Source: Pyxidicoccus caerfyrddinensis (lineage in GTDB: Bacteria > Myxococcota > Myxococcia > Myxococcales > Myxococcaceae). Taken from it: a DNA stretch of 64,000 bases. The notes below the pieces were generated by a model. That model was given only the letters and a program-made list of their open reading frames with translations. It ran no database searches and was not told where the DNA came from. Position numbers and translations under genes: made by a program. How positions within the stretch are numbered: position 1 is the first letter of the stretch; each line of letters starts with the position of its first letter. The stretch is taken from positions 124,001-188,000 of the forward strand of contig NZ_JAAIYA010000002.1 of NCBI RefSeq assembly GCF_010894405.1, written 5' to 3'. Of this stretch, positions 44,952-54,029 are shown piece by piece.

Positions 44952-45214
44952 TCAGCCCGTCTTCACGCGCTTGTCCGCCTCTGCATCCTCGGGGGCCAGT
45001 CGCTTCTTCTGCGCGCGGAGCTTCGCGCGCTTGTGGGCTTGATTCCCCGGAACGAGGTGGTGCGGCTCCGAGGAGAACTCCCCATGGACCAAGTGCTGGT
45101 ACGTCTTTCGAGGTTCTTTCTCCGCCTTCAGGCTGGCCTCGGGCTTCTAGGCGCAGGTCTCTTTGCCGAGCACGGAGGTCCCTCCCTTGGCTTTGGCTTG
45201 CTTATGGTGGGGCG
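44952..45214 (-). pseudogene. Remnant of an AHH-type nuclease toxin C-terminus
   Basis: Read leftward, this stretch encodes KAKGGTSVLGKETCA, then an in-frame TAG at 45149-45147, then KTYQHLVHGEFSSEPHHLVP and GNQAHKRAKLRAQKKR up to a stop at 44952. The PHHLVP core followed by a basic helix is characteristic of the AHH/HNH toxin families that accompany Imm11 immunity genes. There is no start codon or upstream toxin domain; the stop of the next gene at 45215 abuts it directly. It lies 38 bases upstream of the Imm11 relic, in the expected toxin-then-immunity order. Confidence 0.75.
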
Positions 45215-45880
45215 CTAGTACCCGATGATGGAAATCGTGGCCGCCGTCTCTTTTTTGAAGATTAGGGCCTCTTGTGGCCGTTCCACGACAATCCGGTAGC
45301 TGCCCGCAGGAAGCACATCGCTTTCCCCCATCTGCAGGACCGACTTCTTGGACAGGGCCTGCTTGTACTCATATTGGCCGCCGAAGAGGCTTCCGTGTGC
45401 CTCGTTGTACTTCGCCCACTGGCTCTCGGTCATCAGCATGACATTGACGGGCTTGGGGTTTGCTGAGACCTTCACCTCGACGCGCCTGTCCGACGGAATG
45501 CGAAATCCGTACCCCATCGCCTGTCCCTCTTTCAGTGAGATGGTTTCAGAAACGATAGTCTGTGGCCCCGTTACTGCGCCAGCGAGGCTAGAGCCCGTCT
45601 TCATCTTGAAAAAGACGAAGATCAGCCCGAGAAGAATGCTCCAGAGGACGACACGCGAGGCGGTGATCCCTTGCTTCTTCTTCGGTGGGATCATGGCTTG
45701 AGCTTGGGCCTGACCAACCATATTTGTCGAAGCGGCCGTTGTCGGCGTCGGCTGCGGTCTTTCGGCAGGGCCGGCAGCAACCGAAGTAGACGTCGCTGGT
45801 ACAGGAGCACCGCAGCTCGGACATGAGGCGGCCTTGTCGGAAATTTGCTTGCCGCATTCGCTGCACGAAATCAGTGCCAT
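45215..45880 (-). CDS. Zinc-ribbon single-span membrane protein
   Basis: 221 residues. The N-terminal zinc ribbon is CSECGKQISDKAASCPSCG (two CxxC pairs). A Pro/Thr/Ala-rich linker follows, then one membrane segment (VVLWSILLGLIFVFF). The C-terminal 110 residues form a beta-rich domain (AMGYGFRIPSDRRVEVKVS, ESDVLPAGSYRIVVERPQE). The base composition is clearly lower in GC than its neighbours. The ATG at 45880 follows GAGAACC. Function unknown; the domain order resembles sensors or stress-related membrane proteins of mobile regions. Confidence 0.75.
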   Translation of the reverse strand: MALISCSECGKQISDKAASCPSCGAPVPATSTSVAAGPAERPQPTPTTAASTNMVGQAQAQAMIPPKKKQGITASRVVLWSILLGLIFVFFKMKTGSSLAGAVTGPQTIVSETISLKEGQAMGYGFRIPSDRRVEVKVSANPKPVNVMLMTESQWAKYNEAHGSLFGGQYEYKQALSKKSVLQMGESDVLPAGSYRIVVERPQEALIFKKETAATISIIGY

Positions 45881-46140
45881 GCTTGGTTCTCTTTCTTGGG
45901 GGCTGCCGCCTACGTCCTGCTTGTGAGTGGAACCGGCAGGCGGAACGACATCCAAAGCAGGCATTCTGAGCTGCGAGCAGCCTTCGTCAATATTGCTAGA
46001 TGATTGCGGCCTGCTGGGTGGTTGCGGAACCACATGAGGGTCTCGGGGGACCTGTCCTGAGGTGGATTTGACCTGATGTTTAACAAATATGTATGCTTGT
46101 CGGGTCTTGTTGAGGGATTCGTGAGGACGTATGAGGGACA

Positions 46141-46554
46141 ATGACAATCTTGTTGAGCTTTGTGTCGAATCCGCAGGACGTGTGGCGATCGCTTCTTGAA
46201 TTCAACGAGGGGATTCGCGAAGATACGAGCTTGGCTCGGCAGCTGCTGCGGCAGACTTCGTATTGGGTATATGAGCCTTCGAAGCAGCTATTCGGTCCCT
46301 CCAAGTTCGTAGGGTTTGTCGACATGGATTTCCGCAGGTACCGGCAATGTCGGCAAGGAGAGTTCTCTGGCTACTTCGATGGGCACGATACCCGAAACGC
46401 TATTGCTGCTGCCCTTGGGGTCAGTTTCTCACCAAGCCTTGAGCTGGCCGGTAAGCTCGCGAGCTGGGGCGAGGCTCAGCTCGGAACAGGGTGTTTCAAT
46501 GGTATCAAGACTGATAAGTGGAGGTTCGTCGTTCTGAATTTGTCGACAAGATAG
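46141..46554 (+). CDS. Low-GC orphan protein, possible defence-associated
   Basis: 137 residues starting MTILLSFVSNPQDVWRSLLE. There is no signal peptide. The segment YWVYEPSKQLFGPSKFVGFV, followed by ...GYFDGHDTRNAIAAALG, is reminiscent of small domains attached to HNH or restriction-type proteins, but the match is not firm. The gene is flanked by AT-richer sequence (about 45-55 percent GC by eye) and is divergent from the zinc-ribbon gene with 260 bases between them, which show no recognisable repeat. It lies 90 bases before the convergent helicase fusion gene. Confidence 0.6.
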   Translation: MTILLSFVSNPQDVWRSLLEFNEGIREDTSLARQLLRQTSYWVYEPSKQLFGPSKFVGFVDMDFRRYRQCRQGEFSGYFDGHDTRNAIAAALGVSFSPSLELAGKLASWGEAQLGTGCFNGIKTDKWRFVVLNLSTR

Positions 46555-46644
46555 GTAGCTGTGATGTCGGCAAGCATGGATGGGGTGGCATTGTTGAAGA
46601 TGCTTGCGCCGACATTCGGGTGAATGAATGGTGTTGTTGTGTGT

Positions 46645-49600
46645 TTATTGCATGGTCCGCGCTTTCAGCAGGAATAGGGCCCATCCAGTGTCAATCCAAC
46701 GGGTGGACTCCTTGGGCGTGCCTTCGAGATAGCGCAGCTGATTGACGAGCGCCTCATCAAGCGTACCGCCGGATTCATGTGCCGCCTGTTGGGCTGCCAT
46801 TGCCCAGGCAAGGTCCGTGAGGCTGACCGTCCGCTCAGCAAAGCCACCTTTTCCGCCGTCGATGCGCAGCCCTCCTGCTGGAGCCCTGCCTACGACGCGG
46901 CACCGCTTCCCGTTGTGTTCGATGAATTGGTCCGGTGGGCTCTCCGCCAGGAAGCGGTCGACCCATGCCGCAGCCTGGCTTGTTGCCTCGTCGGGCAGAC
47001 GCCTCGAGCTGCTACGACCATGGCCCAGTGCACGCCAGGTGTCATGGTCCACTGGTTCCGAAAGAGCCCATCGGCCCTCGTCATCTCGCCAGTGCACCAC
47101 GCCCCAGTATTGCCAGGGGCTCTGCGGCCCCTCTCGCGTCAGCACGAAGGCGGTTTCAGCAGGGCGCCGGTCCGCGACTCTCAGGTCGATGCGGTCTGGC
47201 TCGGTGAGCATTCCCTGCTTCGAGACACACAGGAACAGATGGCCTTCGTAGCGCCCGGTCTTCGGTGCCGCGCTCAGGCCGAAGTACTCCATGAGCTGCC
47301 CATCCGTGAGCTGTGCCCCTCGCTCCGGGCCAAGCCGCTCGGGCGGGATGACTTCGGCGAGCAATGCGATGGGTACCACCGTCTTGCCTGCCTCGAACGA
47401 GGGACGCTCCGGATTGTCGGAACGCAGGAGCCAGAGACCATCGACTCGCACGAGCCTTTTCACCTGGTAGGCGTACCCAGCGGGGTCCGGCACCTGGACG
47501 AGGGCCACCTTGCCCTCCACGGAACCCGCACCGGCGGCTCGCGCGAAACGCATGACCAGCCAGTCGCCATCTCTGATGGGCCGTTCGCCTCCCTCCATGG
47601 AGTCACCCGAGGCGCGCACCGCGAACAGACCTTCGCCGCGTGTTTGGACTGGCAGTCGGACGTGCTCCGCTTCTGGTGCACTCTCCAGCGACACCGCAGG
47701 GTCCACCGCACCTGCGGCTGCTCGCAGGCTGGGAAAGGCCACAAGCGTTCCGGGGCGAACGAATGGAATGACCTCCGCCTGAACGGGCTCCACCCACCAG
47801 CCATCAGGTCCAGGCGTGAACCGGGCGCGAAACCCCGTTCCCGGCGCGCCCGCGGTGGGGCCAAACCACTGCCTCAAGAGGTCTGGTAGCTGGTTTCGCT
47901 GTGCCCCAGGTGAACGAGCCACGTTGATGGCGATCTTCACGAAGTCGAAGCGCCAGACACTGCCATCGGGCAGCCGGACATCCGTGGGGCCCGAGGGCAG
48001 GTCCGGGCGCTTGTCCCGGTCCGGCAGCTTGAGAATGGGGTCTCGCTTGTTGGAGAAGACCTTGGCCTCGAACGCCGTTCCCTCAAGCTGGGAATTTCGT
48101 CGCCGTCGGTACTGTGCGAGCCGATAATCTACCAGCTCGTAGGTCATCTCCTCGAAAGATTGCTTTCCTTCCGGCTCAATCGAAAGACGTGGGACGAACC
48201 GGTCATCTTCCACCCGGAACCACCTGCTGCCCTGGGTCCAGGCCTTGATGGGATTGGCCTTCCAGTAGGCGAGGAAATTCGTGGCGCTCGGGTTGCGAGG
48301 GTCGTCGAGCGCCTCCACGTCCTCCAGGTCCCGGAGCAGCTCGGGTGAGCGCTGCAGGAGGGCGAGGCTTCGCCGGGCCAGCTCGGGCAATGCCATTCCT
48401 CTCTCCAGTGCGTCCGCTTCGAGCAGTGCCTCCAGCAGCACCATCTTGAAGCACTTGTTCAGGGGCGTGAGCTCGAGCTCCTCGAACCAGCCCTGTCCCT
48501 TCTCCAGCGCGCGAGCCTCTCCTTCGTTGAGGTCTCCCTCGCTCTTCACGAAGTTGAACCAGCTCCCATGGACCTTGCGCAATGTCGTGGGGGCGTAACC
48601 CCGGCGGTACAGCTCGCCCACGCTGGGGCGGGTGCCTCGCGCATCTCGAAGCTCGCGGTAGATGCGCTCCACCTCTGAGCCTCCCGAGGGGAGCAGACGC
48701 TGGAGCAGGTCCTTGGCCTCCACCTCCACCTGCACGGCGCACCCTGGGGGCAGCTCGGGTTCCTTGCCGCCCACCAGGAAGTCGCGCAGCGACACCGGGC
48801 TCCTTCCCAGCGCGAGGAGCGTGCGCACCCGGTCGAGGAACACCTTGTGATTGCCCACGAAGTCGATGACGGTGACCTGCTCCTTGCCCTCGAACTTCCG
48901 CAGTCCCCGGCCGAGCTGCTGGAGGAACACCACCGGTGACTCCGTGGGGCGCAGCATCACCACCCGGTCGATGCTCGGGACATCGACACCCTCGTTGAAC
49001 AGGTCCACGGCGCACACCGCGTCCAGCGTCCCTTCGGCGAGTTGCCGGAGCGACCAGGCCCGGTCCGCCGAACCCGTTCCCGAGTAGACCGCGACCGCGC
49101 GCACACCCTGGGTGGTCAACCACTGTTGGACGTAGTTGGCGTGGCTCACCGAACAGCAGAACACCAGGGTGCGGCTCGCGGCGTGTTCCCGCCACGCGCG
49201 CCACAGTGTCTGCATGCGTGCTTCCGTCTGCACCGCCTGGGCAAGCTGCTCGGAGTCGAAACGCCGGTTCCGCCAAGGGATGTTCTCGTAGTCCACCGCG
49301 TCCTTCAGGCCGAAGTAGGCGAAAGGCGCGAGCAGGCCCTCCTGGATGCCCTCGCCAAGGTCCGAGCGCCAGGCGAGATGGTCATCGAAGAGTCCAAGTA
49401 CATCGCCGTCATCCGCGCGCTCGGGCGTCGCCGTGAGGCCCAGCAGGAACCGCGGCTCCAGACACGCGAGGATGGCCCGGTAGCTCGCCGCCGCGGCGTG
49501 GTGCACCTCATCCACGATGACGTAGTCGAAGGCCGCCGTCTCCCGGAGCCGCTGGAGTCCCTCCGGGCGTGAGAGCTTCTGGACCGACGCGAACACCACC

Positions 49601-50871
49601 TCCCCCGCGAGTTGGGAGCGCTCACCCACGCACCAGCCGAAGCGCAGACCCGGCATTTGTCTCCGGAAGGTCTCCGCCGCCTGGACGAGGAGTTCCTCCC
49701 GATGCGCGAGGAAGAGCACGCGCGGTGTTCGTTCCAGCTCCTTCCCGAACGCCTCCACGTCGAGCACGGCGAGCAGGGTCTTTCCCAGCCCGGTCGCGAG
49801 GACGACGAGCGCCCGGCGGCGCCCCTCTCTCCTACTGCGCGCCAGCTCCTCGAGGGCCTTCTCTTGCAAACCATGGGGCTCACGCCTGGCAAGCGTGGGC
49901 TCCGCTTCCACGTCACCCGGTGGGAGCGTACGGCCCGCATCCCGCGCCCGGAGGGCGTAGCGTTCCACCCACTCCGCATCCAGCGGCGATGCTCGCGTCC
50001 ACCAGCCCTCGAAGGCCTCCACCACCTCGTTCCAGGCCCGTGGGTCGCGGTCGCGCTCGACGCGGAGGTTCCACTCGATGCCTGTCTTCAGCGCCGCCCG
50101 GGAGATGTTGCTCGAACCGACATAGGCCACCGCCAGCCCTGGCCCCAGGAAGCGCCACGACTTCGGATGGAAGGAGGGCACCCCCTGCTTCTCCACCTCC
50201 ACCACTCGCGCCTCGAACCGTCCACGTCCTTCACGCTGGAGCGCGGTGTCCTCGTCCATCCAGTCGAGCAGCCGGCGCAGTGCGTCCGCCTGGGTGATGG
50301 CGAGATAGTCACCCGTGAGGATTCGGACCCGGGCCCCGCGAGTCAGTGCCGCGTCCACGGACTCGCGCAGCACTTCCAGCCCGCTGTCCTGGACGAAGGC
50401 CGCGAGCACCGCGACCTCCATCGCCTGCGAGAACAGCGGCTCCAGGTGATGAATGAACGGGTCCTTCGTGCCGCCCGTGGCCAGCGGCTTCGCCTGCCCG
50501 GTGAGGTAGTTGCCCTTGCCTGGAATCACGTGTCGGACTCCACCGCGAGGGTCCGCCATGTCTCCGGTGAAGCGCGGAATGACATGCACGTGCAGGTGGA
50601 ACACCGTCTGCCCGGCCGCCTGACCCACGTTGATTCCAATGTTGTAGCCGTGCGGCTGAAGCTCCAGCTCCAGCCCGTGCCGCACCACGTCCACCAGCTC
50701 GAAGAGGGCGCGCTGCTCCTCGGCCGTGGCCTCGAACCAGGTGGCCACCAGCCGCCGGGGAATCACCAGCGTGTGGCCCGGACTCACCGGGAAGCCGTCG
50801 CGGATTGCGAAGGCATGCGCGTTCGACGCGACCCACTGGGATTCCGGAATCGACAGAAAGGGGGAGGACAC
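46645..50871 (-). CDS. HIT-PLD-helicase-DUF3427-S24 fusion protein
   Basis: 1408 residues, one continuous frame. Residues 1-125 are a HIT domain with HLHVHVIP (His92, His94, His96). Residues 140-300 are a phospholipase D-like nuclease (FHPKSW with His235 and Lys237; GSSNISRAAL). Residues 330-690 are an SF2 helicase: ATGLGKT (359-365), DEVH (454-457), LTATPE and QQLGRGLRKF. Residues of about 700-930 fit the DUF3427-type extension. Near 1080-1145 is an S24 (LexA-like) peptidase core with Ser1091 (SGDSMEGG) and Lys1138 (YQVKRLV). A 250-residue unknown tail follows. The set suggests a DNA-damage- or phage-linked defence protein; the full order is unusual. Confidence 0.9.
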   Translation of the reverse strand: MSSPFLSIPESQWVASNAHAFAIRDGFPVSPGHTLVIPRRLVATWFEATAEEQRALFELVDVVRHGLELELQPHGYNIGINVGQAAGQTVFHLHVHVIPRFTGDMADPRGGVRHVIPGKGNYLTGQAKPLATGGTKDPFIHHLEPLFSQAMEVAVLAAFVQDSGLEVLRESVDAALTRGARVRILTGDYLAITQADALRRLLDWMDEDTALQREGRGRFEARVVEVEKQGVPSFHPKSWRFLGPGLAVAYVGSSNISRAALKTGIEWNLRVERDRDPRAWNEVVEAFEGWWTRASPLDAEWVERYALRARDAGRTLPPGDVEAEPTLARREPHGLQEKALEELARSRREGRRRALVVLATGLGKTLLAVLDVEAFGKELERTPRVLFLAHREELLVQAAETFRRQMPGLRFGWCVGERSQLAGEVVFASVQKLSRPEGLQRLRETAAFDYVIVDEVHHAAAASYRAILACLEPRFLLGLTATPERADDGDVLGLFDDHLAWRSDLGEGIQEGLLAPFAYFGLKDAVDYENIPWRNRRFDSEQLAQAVQTEARMQTLWRAWREHAASRTLVFCCSVSHANYVQQWLTTQGVRAVAVYSGTGSADRAWSLRQLAEGTLDAVCAVDLFNEGVDVPSIDRVVMLRPTESPVVFLQQLGRGLRKFEGKEQVTVIDFVGNHKVFLDRVRTLLALGRSPVSLRDFLVGGKEPELPPGCAVQVEVEAKDLLQRLLPSGGSEVERIYRELRDARGTRPSVGELYRRGYAPTTLRKVHGSWFNFVKSEGDLNEGEARALEKGQGWFEELELTPLNKCFKMVLLEALLEADALERGMALPELARRSLALLQRSPELLRDLEDVEALDDPRNPSATNFLAYWKANPIKAWTQGSRWFRVEDDRFVPRLSIEPEGKQSFEEMTYELVDYRLAQYRRRRNSQLEGTAFEAKVFSNKRDPILKLPDRDKRPDLPSGPTDVRLPDGSVWRFDFVKIAINVARSPGAQRNQLPDLLRQWFGPTAGAPGTGFRARFTPGPDGWWVEPVQAEVIPFVRPGTLVAFPSLRAAAGAVDPAVSLESAPEAEHVRLPVQTRGEGLFAVRASGDSMEGGERPIRDGDWLVMRFARAAGAGSVEGKVALVQVPDPAGYAYQVKRLVRVDGLWLLRSDNPERPSFEAGKTVVPIALLAEVIPPERLGPERGAQLTDGQLMEYFGLSAAPKTGRYEGHLFLCVSKQGMLTEPDRIDLRVADRRPAETAFVLTREGPQSPWQYWGVVHWRDDEGRWALSEPVDHDTWRALGHGRSSSRRLPDEATSQAAAWVDRFLAESPPDQFIEHNGKRCRVVGRAPAGGLRIDGGKGGFAERTVSLTDLAWAMAAQQAAHESGGTLDEALVNQLRYLEGTPKESTRWIDTGWALFLLKARTMQ

Positions 50872-51030
50872 TCAGGGACTCTAACCCACACCTCTTTCGG
50901 GCTTTCTCCACTCCGGGTCCGTGTCCCCTCGCCCTGTCGTCCCCCTCCCTCAGTCACACGGGAGGGCGGCACCTGGAATATGGTGCCCGGCCGCCCGTTC
51001 CCGGGCGTCTTCCTCACGACAGGAGCACGG

Positions 51031-52437
51031 ATGTTCCGTCAGTCGTTACTCTGGGCGTCCTGCCTGGCCCTGCTCGCGGCCCCCGTCGCGGGCGCGCAGG
51101 GACAGGGCAGGGCGGCGTCCAAGCCTTCCTCGGCCACCACGCAGAAGCTCGGCGCCGGCATCGAGGCTCGCACCCTCAAGAACGGGATGAAGGTCATCGT
51201 CTGGCCCGACCAGGACATCCCCAACGCTGTCCTCTACAACTGGTTCCGCGTCGGCAGCCGCAACGAGTACCCCGGCATCACCGGCCTGTCCCACTTCTTC
51301 GAACACATGATGTTCAACGGCGCCAAGAAGTACGGTCCCGGTGAGTTCGACCGCGTCATGGAGGCCAACGGCGGCGCCAACAACGCCTTCACCTCCGAGG
51401 ACGTCACCGTCTACATGGAGTGGTTCCCCCGCTCCGCCCTCGAGCTCATCTTCGACCTCGAGGCCGACCGCCTCCAGAACCTCGCCTTCGACCCCAAGGT
51501 CATCGAGTCCGAGCGCGGCGTCGTCTACTCGGAGCGCCGCTCCTCCGTGGACAACTACAACGCCGGCGCCCTCCAGGAGCAGGTCCAGGCCACCGCCTAC
51601 GTCGCCCACCCGTACCAGTTCCCCGTCATCGGCTGGCCGTCCGACATCGAGTCCTGGAAGCTCGAGGACCTCCAGCGCTACTTCAAGACGTACTACGCCC
51701 CCAACAACGGCACCCTCATCGTCACCGGCGCCGTCACCCCCGCCGAAATCTTCGCGCTCGCGGAGAAGTACCTCGAGCCCATCCCCTCCCAGCCCGCCCC
51801 CGCCCCCGTCCGCACCCAGGAACCCGAGCAGCACGGGGAGCGCCGCGTCGTCGTCCGCAAGCTGGCCCAGTCCCCCATCCTCCAGCTCGCCTACCACGGC
51901 ATCTCCGGGAAGGACGCGGACGCCGAGGCGCTCAACCTGCTCCTGCGCATCCTCGCCGACGGCGACTCCTCGCGCCTGCACCGCCGCCTCGTCGAGGAGG
52001 CCCGCGTCGCCATCAAAGTCGAGCCCCTGTTCTCCCCCGGCTTCGACCCGTCGCTCGTCTGGATTCAGGCGGACCTGCCCCCCGGCGGTGACCTCGCGAA
52101 GGTGGAGGCGATGCTCACCGAGGAGCTCGACCGTGTCGTGAAGGACGGCGTCACCGAGGCCGAGCTGCGCAAGGCCCGCAACATCGCCCTCGCCGGTTAC
52201 TGGCGCGGCCTGGAGACCAATGACGGCCGCGGCCGCGCGCTCGGCACCGCCGAGGTCTTCCGCGGCGACTACCGCCAGCTCTTCGACGCCCCCGCACGGT
52301 TCGAGAAGGTCACCCGCGAGGACGTGCGCAAGGTCGCCGCGCGCATCTTCAACTCCCAGCGCCGCACCGTCGGGTGGCTCGTGCCCACCGACGAGAAGGA
52401 CGCCACCCCCGACACCCGTAAGGAGGCCACGCGATGA
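51031..52437 (+). CDS. Exported M16 zinc protease, active subunit
   Basis: 468 residues with a signal peptide ([18 protein letters not shown]). The inverted zinc motif is intact: [16 protein letters not shown] (HxxEH), and the third ligand glutamate lies about 70-77 residues later in the [10 protein letters not shown] region. The C-terminal half is the second, non-catalytic M16 lobe ([19 protein letters not shown]). It is a periplasmic or outer-face peptidase. Its stop overlaps the start of the second M16 gene (ATGA), so the two are made together, as in two-subunit M16B proteases. The ATG has AGGAGCACGG upstream. Confidence 0.93.
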   Translation: MFRQSLLWASCLALLAAPVAGAQGQGRAASKPSSATTQKLGAGIEARTLKNGMKVIVWPDQDIPNAVLYNWFRVGSRNEYPGITGLSHFFEHMMFNGAKKYGPGEFDRVMEANGGANNAFTSEDVTVYMEWFPRSALELIFDLEADRLQNLAFDPKVIESERGVVYSERRSSVDNYNAGALQEQVQATAYVAHPYQFPVIGWPSDIESWKLEDLQRYFKTYYAPNNGTLIVTGAVTPAEIFALAEKYLEPIPSQPAPAPVRTQEPEQHGERRVVVRKLAQSPILQLAYHGISGKDADAEALNLLLRILADGDSSRLHRRLVEEARVAIKVEPLFSPGFDPSLVWIQADLPPGGDLAKVEAMLTEELDRVVKDGVTEAELRKARNIALAGYWRGLETNDGRGRALGTAEVFRGDYRQLFDAPARFEKVTREDVRKVAARIFNSQRRTVGWLVPTDEKDATPDTRKEATR

Positions 52438-53909
52438 TGGCGCCCCTCTCCTGGAAGGTCCTGCTCAGCGCGCTGCTGCTCTCCGCCTTCCCCTCCGCCG
52501 CGCAGGGCCCCGCCACTCCGGCTCCGAAGCCGGCGACGCCTGCTCCGGCTCCGGCGCAGGGCGTAACGCTCCCCAAGCCCACCACCGTCACGCTGAAGAA
52601 CGGCGCGAAGCTGCTCCTCGTGGAGCGGAGGAATCTGCCGCTCGTTTCGTTCAGCGCGTGGATTCGCGGCGGCGCGCTCGGCGCTCCCGCCGGCAAGGAG
52701 GGCCTGGCCGCCCTCACCGGCGAGCTGATGCAGAAGGGCGCCGGCCCTCGTGACGCCCGCCAGTTCGCCGAGGCCGTGGACGGAGTGGGAGGCACCCTCG
52801 AGGTGCTGCCCACCCTCGAGTCCCTCATCATCAACGGCCAGTTCATGTCGCGCGACACCGGGCTGATGGTGGAGCTGCTCACCGACATGCTCACCCGTCC
52901 GCGCTTCTCCCAGGACGAGCTGGAGAAGACGCGCGAGCGCATGGTGTCCGAAATCGCCTCCGCCAAGGACGGTGACCTGCGCGCCCTCATTGGCGCCTAC
53001 TTCCAGGCGTTCCACTTCACCAGCCACCCGTACGGTGCCCCCGTGCGCGGCAGCGAGGCGTCCCTGCCGGGCCTCACCCGCGAGGACGTGCTCGCCTACG
53101 CGAAGAACCACCTCGGCGCGGACCGGCTCATCCTCTCCGTGGTGGGTGACTTCGACTCCAAGGCGCTCGCGTCGAAGCTGGAGTCCGCCTTCGGTGGCTG
53201 GGCGAAGGCCGCCTCGCCCGCGCCCGAGGTGCCCGCCACCTCCGCCTCCAAGGGCCGCCGCGTGCTGCTCGTGGACAAGCCGGACGCCACCCAGACGTAC
53301 TTCTGGATTGGCAACACCGGCATCTCCCGCGATGACCCGGACCGCGTCGCCGTGGAGCTGGCGGAGACCGTGTTCGGCGGCCGCTTCACCTCGCTGCTCA
53401 ACACCGAGCTGCGCGTGAAGTCCGGCCTCAGCTACGGCGCCAGCGCGTACTTCATCCGCAACTCGCGCCCGGGCCCCGTGGTCATCAGCTCGTACACGAA
53501 GACGGAGTCCACCGGCCGCGCCATCGACCTGGCGCTGGACGTGCTCTCGCGCTACCGCCAGTCCGGCATGGATGACGCCATGCTCGCGTCGTCCAAGGCG
53601 TACGTGCTGGGCCAGTTCCCGCCCACGCTGGAGACGGGCGCGCAGGTGGCCGGCAAGCTGTCCGAGCTCGCCTTCTACGGGCTCGACTCCAGCGACGTGG
53701 ACGGCTTCGCCAGCGACGTCTCCGCCGCCACCCGCGACAGCGTGCGCGCCGTCATCCAGCGCACGCTGCCCTCGCCGCAGGACCTCACCGTCGTCCTCAT
53801 CGGCAAGGCGTCCGCCATCCGCGACGTGGCCCGCAAGTACGGCACCGTCACCGAGATGAAGATCTCCGACAAGCGCTTCGCTCCGCTCGCCGCCCCCGCG
53901 AAGAACTGA
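52434..53909 (+). CDS. M16-family protein, non-catalytic subunit
   Basis: 491 residues with a signal peptide ([16 protein letters not shown]) and a Pro/Ala linker. It has the M16 fold ([58 protein letters not shown]), but the zinc motif is replaced: [13 protein letters not shown] stands where HxxEH would be. It should therefore be the inactive partner that completes the clam-shell of the active subunit, as in mitochondrial processing peptidase-like pairs. It overlaps the active-subunit gene by four bases. Confidence 0.93.
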   Translation: MMAPLSWKVLLSALLLSAFPSAAQGPATPAPKPATPAPAPAQGVTLPKPTTVTLKNGAKLLLVERRNLPLVSFSAWIRGGALGAPAGKEGLAALTGELMQKGAGPRDARQFAEAVDGVGGTLEVLPTLESLIINGQFMSRDTGLMVELLTDMLTRPRFSQDELEKTRERMVSEIASAKDGDLRALIGAYFQAFHFTSHPYGAPVRGSEASLPGLTREDVLAYAKNHLGADRLILSVVGDFDSKALASKLESAFGGWAKAASPAPEVPATSASKGRRVLLVDKPDATQTYFWIGNTGISRDDPDRVAVELAETVFGGRFTSLLNTELRVKSGLSYGASAYFIRNSRPGPVVISSYTKTESTGRAIDLALDVLSRYRQSGMDDAMLASSKAYVLGQFPPTLETGAQVAGKLSELAFYGLDSSDVDGFASDVSAATRDSVRAVIQRTLPSPQDLTVVLIGKASAIRDVARKYGTVTEMKISDKRFAPLAAPAKN

Positions 53910-53923
53910 AGGCGCGTCGCACC

Positions 53924-53953
53924 GCGCCGGCCCGAATCCTCTCGGGCCGGCGC
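53924..53953 (+). terminator. Strong hairpin after the M16 operon
   Basis: GCGCCGGCCCGA pairs perfectly with TCGGGCCGGCGC across a six-base loop. It starts 15 bases after the stop codon. No T-tract follows, so it may act as a transcript end stabiliser or a Rho-assisted terminator. Confidence 0.65.
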
Positions 53954-54029
53954 ATGTCAGACGGCTCACCCGTCGACGTCAGAGGCCCCCCGTAGGGTGT
54001 TCCACCCTTTCCATTCTTTCGGGGGTTTC

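Noticed and set aside
44912-45265. Plus-strand frame over the AHH remnant
   Set aside because: The minus-strand reading shows the PHHLVP toxin core in the expected place before an Imm11 relic; the plus-strand frame has no recognisable content.
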